From Clostridia bacterium (GTDB lineage Bacteria; Bacillota; Clostridia; Christensenellales; Aristaeellaceae): a stretch of DNA of 64,000 nt. The translations under genes and the position numbers were made by a program. Below are positions 57,491 through 64,000 of this stretch, in pieces. The notes under the pieces are model-generated. The model was not told where the DNA came from. It made no database searches and worked only from the letters and a program-made list of their open reading frames with translations. The stretch covers positions 1 to 64,000 of the forward strand of contig JAFVVG010000014.1 of the NCBI GenBank assembly GCA_017502305.1, in the 5' to 3' direction. Every line of letters begins with the position of its first letter. Position 1 is the stretch's first letter.

Positions 57491-58405
57491 ATGGAAAAGA
57501 AAGCTATTCGAGTCGCTTATGGCGAGGCCCTTGTCAAGCTGGGCGAGAAGAACAACAAGGTTGTGGTGCTGGACGCCGACCTGGCTGCCGCTACCATGAC
57601 CAACGGCTTCAAGGCCGCTTATCCTGACCGCTTCTACGATTGTGGCATTGCCGAGGCCAACATGGTCGATATGGCTGCCGGTATGTCCACCATGGACCTG
57701 GTGCCCTTCTGCTCCACCTTTGCCGTGTTCGCTGGCCGCAACTACGACCAGATCCGTAACGGCGTGTGCTATCCCAAGTTCAACGTGAAGTTCGGCTTCT
57801 CCCACGCCGGTATCACCCTGGGCGAGGACGGCGGTTCCCATCAGGCTATCGAGGATATCGCCCTGATGCGCGTGCTGCCCAACATGACCGTGTTTGTCCC
57901 CTCTGACGCCAACGAGTGCTACAAGTGCGTGGAAGCCGCCGCCGAGATCAATGGCCCTGTGTTCATCCGCACCGCTCGTCTGCCTTCTCCTGTGTATGAA
58001 GAGCGTCCCTTCCAGGTTGGCAAGGGCAACGTGATCAAGGACGGCAAGGATCTGGTCATCTTCACCTGCGGCATCATGCTGGAGCACTGCCTGGAGGCCG
58101 CCGAGATCCTGGCTGCCAACGGCATCGACGCTGCCATCGTGAACCACCACACCCTGAAGCCCTTCGACGAGGAGCTCACCCGTGAATATGCTGGCAAGTG
58201 CGGCAAGGTGTTCACCGTGGAAGAGCACTCTGTCATCGGCGGTCTGGGCGATGCCGTGGCTTCTGCCCTGTGCGGCATGGGCCTGGAGAAGTTCCAGAAG
58301 ATCGGCATCAACGACGAGTTCGGCCAGAGCGGCAAGCCTGCTGACCTGCTGGTTGAGTATGGTCTCACCGGCGCTCAGATCGCTGAGAAGATCATGAAGG
58401 CCTGA
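57491..58405 (+). CDS. transketolase, C-terminal (pyrimidine-binding) subunit
   Basis: A 304-residue half. KKAIRVAYGEALVKLGEKNNKVVVLDADLAAATMTNGFKAAYPDRFYDCGIAEANMVDMAAGMS contains the conserved Glu for TPP, followed by GVCYPKFNVKFGFSHAGITLGEDGGSHQAIEDIALMR and a transketolase C-terminal domain (KDLVIFTCGIMLEHCLEAAEILAANGIDAAIVNHHTLKPFD). It completes the active site with the preceding subunit. GGAGGATTAAGCA supplies the ribosome binding site. Confidence 0.93.
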   Translation: MEKKAIRVAYGEALVKLGEKNNKVVVLDADLAAATMTNGFKAAYPDRFYDCGIAEANMVDMAAGMSTMDLVPFCSTFAVFAGRNYDQIRNGVCYPKFNVKFGFSHAGITLGEDGGSHQAIEDIALMRVLPNMTVFVPSDANECYKCVEAAAEINGPVFIRTARLPSPVYEERPFQVGKGNVIKDGKDLVIFTCGIMLEHCLEAAEILAANGIDAAIVNHHTLKPFDEELTREYAGKCGKVFTVEEHSVIGGLGDAVASALCGMGLEKFQKIGINDEFGQSGKPADLLVEYGLTGAQIAEKIMKA

Positions 58406-58420
58406 TCAACGCAACAATAA

Positions 58421-58449
58421 AGCGGCGCTCCTGAAAATGGAGCGCCGCT
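58421..58449. terminator. bidirectional terminator
   Basis: AGCGGCGCTCC (58421-58431) pairs exactly with GGAGCGCCGCT (58439-58449), followed by ATTTTG; it separates the transketolase genes from the convergent membrane-protein gene. Confidence 0.8.
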
Positions 58450-58463
58450 ATTTTGTATATTGC

Positions 58464-58859
58464 TTATTCGTTGGCATTCCACCAGGCGACCGCGCAGAGG
58501 ATCATCTGGGGAATCAGCAAATAGCAGTAGTTGATGAAAAGCAGCATGGCAATAAGATAAAGACCGGCAGCAAGGAGCATCATGGTCTGCTTGCGGGAAA
58601 AGAGGGCGTATGCATTCATGGCCACGGCACTCCAGGCAATAACCAGGTGGAGAATAATCTTTGTGAGCCACCAGAACGAGATGGTGGCATACAGCGCATA
58701 TGCGAGTCCGAGCACAGCGGCGACAAGCAGCGCAACGGCATAGGGATCAATCACCTGCCAGATGCTGTTTTTCGGCGCCTGAGGCTGGTAGGGGAGCGTA
58801 TTCATCCGGCCGGTGTTCTGGGGCACATAGCCGCGCGTGTTCATTTGATTATTCTGCAT
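58464..58859 (-). CDS. small membrane protein with polar N-terminus
   Basis: A 131-residue protein. Residues 1-35 are polar and rich in Asn, Gln and Pro. Then three to four hydrophobic segments follow (AVALLVAAVLGLAYALYATISFWWL, IILHLVIAWSAVAMNAYALF, TMMLLAAGLYLIAMLLFINYCYLLI, MILCAVAWW). No family recognised. The ATG at 58859 has GGAGG seven bases upstream; the ATG two codons earlier is too close. Own promoter overlaps the neighbouring terminator. Confidence 0.75.
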   Translation of the reverse strand: MQNNQMNTRGYVPQNTGRMNTLPYQPQAPKNSIWQVIDPYAVALLVAAVLGLAYALYATISFWWLTKIILHLVIAWSAVAMNAYALFSRKQTMMLLAAGLYLIAMLLFINYCYLLIPQMILCAVAWWNANE

Positions 58860-58952
58860 ATGCATGCCTCCCGCATTTGGTGTTCATCCATACAACGAAT
58901 GAAGATGCGTTTTTCTTCACACTTGTAAAGAAAAATGTTGAATCCTGTATTT

Positions 58953-58981
58953 ATCATAGCACAAGCCCCGGCGCAAGACAA
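58953..58981 (-). promoter_or_regulatory. promoter of the small membrane-protein gene
   Basis: Minus strand TTGTCT (58976-58981) and TATGAT (58953-58958), 17-base spacer. It runs through the 3' arm of the terminator of the amino-acid ABC operon. Confidence 0.55.
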
Positions 58982-59001
58982 GTCTTTCCGTGCCGGGGCT
59001 T
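58963..59001. terminator. terminator of the amino-acid ABC/DUF1653 operon
   Basis: AAGCCCCGGC (58963-58972) pairs exactly with GCCGGGGCTT (58992-59001). The loop is long (19 bases) and contains the -35 box of the next gene's promoter. Confidence 0.7.
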
Positions 59002-59007
59002 GCATTT

Positions 59008-59229
59008 TTATTCTTCTGATTCAAAGGTGAAACGCTGGAAAACCTGACCGTCTCGTTCGACAGTCTCGTTCCACATGGAAGCCGGACGCACCCATGTACC
59101 GCCTTCGCCATACAGTGCACGGTAGACCACCATGGGCTCCAGGGTTTCGGAATGCTTTGCCATGCAGAGTACCTGATAGCGGTTGCCCTTAAAATGCCGG
59201 TAGATGCCCGGCTTGATGATCTCGTCCAT
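59008..59229 (-). CDS. DUF1653 domain protein
   Basis: A 73-residue protein equal to one DUF1653 domain: IKPGIYRHFKGNRYQVLCMAKHSETLEPMVVYRALYGEGGTWVRPASMWNETV, with a Tyr-rich SH3-like barrel pattern. Function unknown. The ATG lies one base after the stop of the ABC ATPase gene, with AAGGTG inside that gene's end, so the two are co-translated. A longer frame upstream is only the antisense-free continuation within the ABC gene and is not used. Confidence 0.88.
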   Translation of the reverse strand: MDEIIKPGIYRHFKGNRYQVLCMAKHSETLEPMVVYRALYGEGGTWVRPASMWNETVERDGQVFQRFTFESEE

Positions 59230-59230
59230 A

Positions 59231-59974
59231 TTACAGCACCTTGCGCAGGAAGTCCTGGGTACGGGGCTGCTGGGGATGATCGAAGATCTCATCGGGCGTG
59301 CCTTCCTCAATGATGTGACCTTCATCCATGAAAATCACACGGTCGGCTACTTCACGGGCAAAACCCATCTCATGGGTGACAACCACCATGGTCATGCCTT
59401 CCATGGCCAGTTGCTTCATAACATCCAGCACCTCGCCGACCATTTCAGGGTCAAGGGCGGAGGTGGGCTCGTCAAAGAGCATGACCTGGGGTTCCATGCA
59501 CAGGGCACGCACGATAGCGATACGCTGCTTCTGTCCGCCGGAAAGCTGGCTGGGATAGGCGTTGGCGCGATCGGCAAGGCCAACACGCTTCAGAAGAGCC
59601 ATGGCCTTTTCCTCGGCATCAGCCTTTTTCTTCTTCAAGAGCTTCATGGGGGCCAGGGTCATGTTGCGGAGGATCGTCATGTGGGGGAAGAGGTTAAAGT
59701 GTTGGAACACCATGCCCATCTTCTCGCGGTGCTTGTTGATATTTACCTTTGGATCGGTGATGTTGACACCCTCAACAGTAACGGTGCCCTTGGTGGGGGT
59801 TTCAAGCAGGTTCAGACAACGCAGGAAGGTGGACTTGCCGGAGCCGGAGGGACCGATAACAACAACAACCTCGCCGCGCTTGATGTCAGCGGTAACGCCG
59901 CGCAGGGCCTTCAGCTTGCCTTCATCAAAATGCTTTTCCAGATCGCGTACGGAAATGATGATATCAGTGGTCAC
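59231..59974 (-). CDS. polar amino-acid ABC importer, ATP-binding protein
   Basis: A 247-residue ABC ATPase of the GlnQ/HisP group: Walker [17 protein letters not shown]-loop [14 protein letters not shown], signature [15 protein letters not shown], Walker [21 protein letters not shown]-loop [12 protein letters not shown]. It overlaps the permease gene by 11 bases. Powers uptake of a polar amino acid. Confidence 0.92.
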   Translation of the reverse strand: MTTDIIISVRDLEKHFDEGKLKALRGVTADIKRGEVVVVIGPSGSGKSTFLRCLNLLETPTKGTVTVEGVNITDPKVNINKHREKMGMVFQHFNLFPHMTILRNMTLAPMKLLKKKKADAEEKAMALLKRVGLADRANAYPSQLSGGQKQRIAIVRALCMEPQVMLFDEPTSALDPEMVGEVLDVMKQLAMEGMTMVVVTHEMGFAREVADRVIFMDEGHIIEEGTPDEIFDHPQQPRTQDFLRKVL

Positions 59975-60797
59975 TGTTACGCAGCCTCCTTTCCAGCTTG
60001 CCGATGAGCCAGGTCAGCGTCAGGACGACGATCAGATAAAGCAGACCGGACACAATATAGGGAGTGAATGCCGAGTAGGTGCGGGAACGGATGTAGTCGC
60101 CGGCCTTGGTCAGCTCCGTCAGGGCGATGTAGGAGAGGATGGAAGTTTCCTTGATCAGGGAGATGAATTCGTTGCACATGGCAGGGAGGGCGGATTTCGC
60201 AGCCTGAGGCAGGATAATATAGATCATTGTACGAATGCCGGAGAGGCCCAGGGAGCGCCCGGCTTCTGTCTGTCCCTTTTCAACGGACATGATGCCGCCG
60301 CGGACGATCTCAGCCACATAGGCGGCGGAGTTCAGGCCGCAGGCGATGACGCCAATGATGACCTTATCCATACGGACGGTGCCAAAGATACCAAAGTTGA
60401 TGATCAACACCTGCAGCAGAAGGGGCGTGCCGCGCATGATGTTGATATAGAAGCCGGCGAACTTGGACAGGCCGCGGACGATCACAGCGCCCAGGGTGGG
60501 CAGAAAACCACGGCCCTTGCCGCTGATGTTCTGCACCTGGGGCAGGCGAAGAATCGCCAGGATGGTGCCAAGAAGCAAACCTACCAGAATGGAAAAGAAG
60601 GAGACTTCAAGCGTAACACCCAGGCCCCTAAGGTATTGGAGCCAGCGATCGCCCTGGATGACGTTCATGTAAATCTCTTTGTAGAGATTCTCCCAGAAAT
60701 TGAGCGTATTTGCCTGAATACCCGGCTGGATATTCTGCCACCACTGCTCAAAAATGGAGATGCTTTCGACTGCTGCGTTCAACAGATTTCCCTCCAC
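59964..60797 (-). CDS. polar amino-acid ABC importer, permease
   Basis: A 277-residue permease. An about 55-residue N-terminal extension ([28 protein letters not shown]) precedes the usual core: [53 protein letters not shown] and the EAA loop [42 protein letters not shown]. Typical HisM-type permeases are about 215-235 residues, so the extension is an addition. Confidence 0.9.
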   Translation of the reverse strand: MEGNLLNAAVESISIFEQWWQNIQPGIQANTLNFWENLYKEIYMNVIQGDRWLQYLRGLGVTLEVSFFSILVGLLLGTILAILRLPQVQNISGKGRGFLPTLGAVIVRGLSKFAGFYINIMRGTPLLLQVLIINFGIFGTVRMDKVIIGVIACGLNSAAYVAEIVRGGIMSVEKGQTEAGRSLGLSGIRTMIYIILPQAAKSALPAMCNEFISLIKETSILSYIALTELTKAGDYIRSRTYSAFTPYIVSGLLYLIVVLTLTWLIGKLERRLRNSDH

Positions 60798-60820
60798 ACG
60801 TTTTCATTAACTGTACAAAG

Positions 60821-60848
60821 GCCGTAGAGAGGGAAAACTCTCTACGGC
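60821..60848 (-). terminator. intercistronic hairpin between binding protein and permease
   Basis: GCCGTAGAGAG (60821-60831) pairs exactly with CTCTCTACGGC (60838-60848). No good T-run follows, so it probably stabilises the binding-protein message or partly terminates. Confidence 0.6.
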
Positions 60849-60872
60849 AATTGAAATGCTTAGCGGTACTGA

Positions 60873-61628
60873 TTACTCAGCGTCAGCCTCACCGCCACCG
60901 AAGTACTTCACGGCCAACTCCTCGAAGAAGCCTTCGTTCTGCAGCTCGGTGATGGCGGCGTCGATCTTCTGCTGGAGCTCAACATCGTTCTTGTTGATGG
61001 CGATGCCGTACCAGTCAGCAACGATTTCCAGATCCAGCATGACCAGGGAAGGATCGTTCAGCTGGGCCAGGATAGCCTCGCCAACGGGCTTGTCAACGAA
61101 AACGGCGTCGATCTTGTTGCCCTGCAGTTCATTCACAGCGAACTGGAAGGTGCTGTAACGGGCCACATTGTCGATGCCGGTGATCTTCTCGGCCTCGAAG
61201 TCGCTGGTGGTGCCGGTCTGCACACCAATGATCTTGCCCTGCAGGTCTTCCAGGGTAGCGATGGTGCTGTCGGCCTTCACGATCACAGCAACGCCGGCGT
61301 TGATGTAGGGCAGGGAGAAGTTAACGCTCAGCTTGCGCTCTTCGGTGATGGAGATGCCGGACAGGCCAACGGTGTTGGGCTTGGTGGCAACGGCGTTCAC
61401 CACAGCGGCAAACTCCATGGGCTCGAACTCATATTCAAAACCAGCCTTCTTGGCAATGGCATCGAACAGATCCACGTCATAACCAACAATGGTCATGCCG
61501 TCGTCAGCAACGGACTCGAAGGGGGGATACTCGGGGTTGGTGGCCACGTAGACGATTTCACCGGCCAGAGCGGCGGTGCAGGACAGAACCATAATCAGGG
61601 CAGTAAGCAGCGCAACGAGCTTCTTCAT
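60873..61628 (-). CDS. polar amino-acid ABC importer, substrate-binding protein
   Basis: A 251-residue family 3 binding protein. Signal peptide ends AALAG; a Cys occurs earlier (MVLSCTAALAG) but its context is not a standard lipobox. Mature part: YVATNPEYPPFESVADDGMTIVGYDVDLFDAIAKKAGFEYEFEPMEFAAVVNAVATKPNTVGLSGISITEERK. The acidic C-terminus reads FGGGEADAE. It captures a polar amino acid, type unknown. GAGGAGG precedes the ATG. First gene of the operon. Confidence 0.9.
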   Translation of the reverse strand: MKKLVALLTALIMVLSCTAALAGEIVYVATNPEYPPFESVADDGMTIVGYDVDLFDAIAKKAGFEYEFEPMEFAAVVNAVATKPNTVGLSGISITEERKLSVNFSLPYINAGVAVIVKADSTIATLEDLQGKIIGVQTGTTSDFEAEKITGIDNVARYSTFQFAVNELQGNKIDAVFVDKPVGEAILAQLNDPSLVMLDLEIVADWYGIAINKNDVELQQKIDAAITELQNEGFFEELAVKYFGGGEADAE

Positions 61629-61661
61629 GATGGTAACCTCCTCAAAATTAGGAATGAGGTG

Positions 61662-61690
61662 ATTATACGCCAGAGGGTATGCATTGTCAA
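61662..61690 (-). promoter_or_regulatory. consensus promoter of the amino-acid ABC operon
   Basis: Minus strand TTGACA (61685-61690), 17-base spacer, TATAAT (61662-61667). Confidence 0.9.
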
Positions 61691-61796
61691 TACTTTTTTG
61701 CAAAAAATCTGCATAAAAATTCAGTATGGTGTATATGGCCTGAGGTTGACCAGAAAAGATATGCTATAGAATCAGGAAGAGATTTCCTGAAATACT

Positions 61797-61825
61797 TTGA
61801 CAAATCGTTCATCATGTTGTAGCAT
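61797..61825 (+). promoter_or_regulatory. promoter of the lipid kinase gene
   Basis: TTGACA (61797-61802) and TAGCAT (61820-61825), 17-base spacer, 36 bases before the start codon. Confidence 0.7.
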
Positions 61826-61861
61826 AGAAAAGACATATACTTATGAGAAAGCTGGTGTGAA

Positions 61862-62728
61862 ATGTACACCTTCATTGTCAATCCTACGGCAGGGAACGGC
61901 TATGCCCTGAAGATCGAGGCGATGGTCCGTTCTTACTTGGACGAACGGCATATTCCATACGAAATTATGCATACAGAGCATCCTGAGCATGCCACTGAAC
62001 TGGCTCTATGCGCAGCAAAAAGGGAAAACGTGAAATGTGTTGCCGCTGTGGGCGGCGACGGTACGGCCTATGAGGTGGCCTGCGGCCTGATGGGGACAGG
62101 CGTAGCCATGGGCATTGTGCCAGCCGGAACGGGGAATGATTTCATCAAAACGGTGGGTATACCCAAGAAACCCATGCAGGCACTGGAGTGTATTCTGAAG
62201 GGTTCCCCCAGGCCGGTTGACGTTGGCCGGCTGAACCGGCGTATGTTCCTGAACGTCTGCGGCACAGGCTTTGATGTGCAGACGCTGGAATATACCCTGG
62301 CGGCAAAGAAGTATGTTCGCGGCATTTTGCCCTATCTGATCGGATTGATCCGTGCTATTTTCAGCTATCAACCGGTGCATGTGGCGTTTACGGTGGATGG
62401 AGAAACACAGGAAAGAGACGTGCTGCTGTGTTCCATTGCCAACGGACAGTATTTCGGCGGAGGTATACCCGTCTGTCCTGACGCCAGCGCGAATGACGGC
62501 CTGCTGGACATGGTGATCGTGGAAACCAAGCCGAGATGGAAGATTCCTTTCTATCTGCCAGGGCTTATGCTGGGCAAGATCGACAGGTTCAGGATCACAA
62601 CCCACAAGCGATGCTCCACCATGACGATCGAATCCAAAGGAATGAAGCTGAATGTGGATGGAGAAATCCTGACGATGGACAAAGCTGAATTCGAGATTCT
62701 TCCTGGAAAACTGCTTCTGTATTGGTAA
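61862..62728 (+). CDS. diacylglycerol kinase family lipid kinase (DagK/YegS-type)
   Basis: A 288-residue lipid kinase. The N-terminus is YTFIVNPTAGNGYALKIEAMV, the ATP motif VAAVGGDGTAYEVACGLMG, then GIVPAGTGNDFIKTVGIPKKP and ANGQYFGGGIPVCPDASANDGLLDMVIVE. Phosphorylates diacylglycerol or a related lipid at the inner membrane face, returning it to phospholipid synthesis. The ribosome binding site (GAAAGCTGG) is weak, so the start is slightly uncertain. Single gene, divergent from the amino-acid ABC operon. Confidence 0.9.
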   Translation: MYTFIVNPTAGNGYALKIEAMVRSYLDERHIPYEIMHTEHPEHATELALCAAKRENVKCVAAVGGDGTAYEVACGLMGTGVAMGIVPAGTGNDFIKTVGIPKKPMQALECILKGSPRPVDVGRLNRRMFLNVCGTGFDVQTLEYTLAAKKYVRGILPYLIGLIRAIFSYQPVHVAFTVDGETQERDVLLCSIANGQYFGGGIPVCPDASANDGLLDMVIVETKPRWKIPFYLPGLMLGKIDRFRITTHKRCSTMTIESKGMKLNVDGEILTMDKAEFEILPGKLLLYW

Positions 62729-62807
62729 TTTTCGACGCATTGCAGGAGAATTTGTGAATAAGGACGAATTATTTAGCGTAGCATGGAATGAAAAGGAGTG
62801 TTGATTT

Positions 62808-63491
62808 ATGGCCGAGATCAAGAAGAGCTTGAAGGGTATCTGGCTGAAGAGCATGGAAGCCATCAGCAATACGGCGTCCAATATCGCAAGCAACACCAAG
62901 TATAAGGTGGACGAGATGAACATCGTCAACCGCCGCCGCGAAATCCTTTCCGACTTTGGCGCCCAGTCCTACGAGCTGTGGCAGAAGGGTGAGAAGTTCC
63001 CCGCCCAGCTGGATGAACTGCTCAAGGAGCTCAGCGAACTGGACGAAGCGCTGAATGCTATCCGCACCGAAAAGCTGGCTGGTGTGAAAACCGACGATCA
63101 GCCCAAGGAGACCGATACTGATGACGTTTCCGTAGCGGAAGCCACTGAAGAGATGATCGATCACGTGGAAGACGCGGTGGAAGATACCGCAGAAGCCGTG
63201 AAGAGCTCCGTTGCCGTGAAAATCGACAATGCCGTGGACGTCATGGGCGCTACCTTCAAGAAGCTGGGTTCTAAGCTGGAGGGCGGCATCGAGGCGCTGA
63301 CCAAGGCCATGAAGCCCAAGATGGAAGAGAAGACGGAAACAGTTGAAGTGAAGGAAGAAGAAGTTCCTGTGATCCAGGTTGAGGAACCTGAGGTTGAAGA
63401 AGAAGCTGTTTCTATCAAGGCCGATCTTCCCGCTGAACCTGTGGCTCCTGTGATCCAGGTTGAGGAGCCTGCCGAAGAAAACAAGGAATAA
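62808..63491 (+). CDS. acidic, partly coiled-coil hypothetical protein
   Basis: A 227-residue soluble protein without signal peptide. Residues about 1-95 are helical, with NIVNRRREILSDFGAQSYELWQKGEKFPAQLDELLKELSELDEAL probably a coiled coil. The rest is rich in Glu and Val. Near the C-terminus a PVIQVEEP unit occurs twice, encoded by an exact 20-base direct repeat (63366-63385 and 63447-63466). I recognise no family. AAAAGGAG precedes the ATG and a terminator follows, so it is a genuine single gene. A scaffold or stress-type role is only a guess. Confidence 0.75.
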   Translation: MAEIKKSLKGIWLKSMEAISNTASNIASNTKYKVDEMNIVNRRREILSDFGAQSYELWQKGEKFPAQLDELLKELSELDEALNAIRTEKLAGVKTDDQPKETDTDDVSVAEATEEMIDHVEDAVEDTAEAVKSSVAVKIDNAVDVMGATFKKLGSKLEGGIEALTKAMKPKMEEKTETVEVKEEEVPVIQVEEPEVEEEAVSIKADLPAEPVAPVIQVEEPAEENKE

Positions 63492-63505
63492 AGCTTAATA
63501 TGATA

Positions 63506-63539
63506 AAACCCTGCCGAATGATGAACGGCAGGGTTTTTT
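63506..63539. terminator. bidirectional terminator
   Basis: CCCTGCCG (63509-63516) pairs with CGGCAGGG (63526-63533), flanked by AAAA on the left and seven T on the right. Confidence 0.88.
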
Positions 63540-63546
63540 ATGTGTG

Positions 63547-64000
63547 TCAGATGCGATGCAGCAGGTTGAAATCCCGTGGCAGCTTGGCATCGACCCAGAA
63601 GGCGGCGTAAGCCGTACTTTCACCGACCACAAGGCCATTTTCATTCTTGACGGCGTAGGTTACCTCGCTGCCGGGGAGAACCTCGAGCACATGGTTACGG
63701 ACCTTCTCAGCGGCGCTTTCGCTATAGCTGTCGATAGCGAGAACCTGCTTCACGCCATCCTTTTCACGGGCTGCTACAAGAGCAACGATATGACCAACAC
63801 GAAGGTTGCACATGGATACACCATCGCCGTTCAGTAAGAAATCATAGAGTATATCCACATCATTGCGAAGGCCGTCATCCTCATAGCGGAAACCGAGCAG
63901 GCTGTTCATGCCTGTGGTCATCAGTGCGTGAAGAAGCGCCGGACGATCGGTGCCGTCATCACCTCGACCGCCGTTTGCGCAGGAAAAATCAGCCCATTTT
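63547..64000 (-). CDS. unrecognised protein, N-terminus cut by window edge (transglutaminase-like pattern possible)
   Basis: The minus frame is open from a stop at 63547 to the window end, about 150 codons. An internal ATG at 63921 is not taken as the start, because reading upstream continues W-A-D-F-S-C-A-N-G-G-R-G-D-D with no stop. The visible part has a C-then-H-then-D order (C in SCANGG, HIVALVAARE, AIDSYSE) loosely like transglutaminase-type cysteine peptidases. This is weak and I assign no function. It converges on the acidic protein gene across a shared terminator. Confidence 0.6.
   Translation of the reverse strand, partial: KWADFSCANGGRGDDGTDRPALLHALMTTGMNSLLGFRYEDDGLRNDVDILYDFLLNGDGVSMCNLRVGHIVALVAAREKDGVKQVLAIDSYSESAAEKVRNHVLEVLPGSEVTYAVKNENGLVVGESTAYAAFWVDAKLPRDFNLLHRI

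Noticed and set aside
1-64000. insertion sequences, phage genes or toxin-antitoxin and defence systems
   Set aside because: No transposase, integrase, capsid, restriction, or toxin-like frames were recognised on either strand.

Overview
The window looks like a chromosomal segment of a spore-forming Clostridia-type Firmicute. The reasons are: strong AGGAGG-like ribosome binding sites; many TTG/GTG starts; consensus sigma-A promoters (TTGACA, 17 bp, TATAAT); a tryptophan T-box; RNase Mini-III, YaaT/RicT, DarA, Rae1 and SigH; and the sporulation genes spoIIP, spoIVFA and spoIVFB. Codon use is GC-rich almost throughout, except for an AT-rich stretch in the first ~330 bases. The codon style and signal peptides resemble uncultured gut or rumen lineages (Christensenellales-like), but that placement is only an inference. 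I see no transposase, integrase, phage gene, rRNA or CRISPR array.

Layout. 1-600: a partial AT-rich DUF1801 gene and a strongly folded inverted-repeat element. 0.6-5.3 kb: a DUF3795-HAD fusion, a TetM-like translational GTPase and a small GH2 glycosidase. 5.4-8.1 kb: an operon of two unrelated alpha/beta-hydrolase esterases plus an ATP-grasp ligase, with a palindromic candidate operator. 8.2-11.2 kb: the trpXYZ importer behind a T-box whose specifier reads TGG (Trp). 11.3-15.8 kb: tRNA-Leu, a DUF368 lipid-carrier transporter, a YkuD-CapA fusion and two GNATs. 15.8-18.7 kb: an RNA methyltransferase and an ECF sigma/DUF4179 pair. 18.8-25.6 kb: conserved housekeeping blocks darA-holB-ricT, ferredoxin, tRNA-Lys and mrnC-thyX-rlmB-rae1-sigH. 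25.6-27.4 kb: a Tyr-rich leader peptide with attenuator ahead of aroF (DAHP synthase), then a GNAT.

27.4-40.2 kb: isocitrate dehydrogenase, a PadR/DUF4097 module, a DUF1614 protein with SpoIIP, a BMP-type nucleoside ABC importer, a flavodoxin-fold reductase, and HflK/HflC. 40.4-52.7 kb: radical SAM-DUF2344-RNase G, then miaB-ricA-mutS-mutL-miaA-ynbB, the latter close to the Bacillus order. 52.8-56.5 kb: SpoIVFA/SpoIVFB and a secreted PIG-L deacetylase/NAGPA-type fusion. 56.7-64 kb: split transketolase, a small membrane protein, DUF1653, a polar amino-acid ABC importer, a lipid kinase, an acidic hypothetical protein and a truncated unknown gene.

Themes. Aromatic amino-acid supply is under two different RNA controls: a T-box on Trp import and what reads as a ribosome-mediated Tyr attenuator on aroF. 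The two RicAFT-type proteins present (RicT and a RicA/RicF-like protein) both carry cysteine clusters. Several envelope proteins are unusual domain fusions (YkuD-CapA, PIG-L-NAGPA). All three ABC binding proteins have plain signal peptides without a recognisable lipobox. The most novel-looking items are the aroF leader attenuator, the esterase/esterase/ATP-grasp operon, the two envelope fusions and the folded repeat at 380-520.
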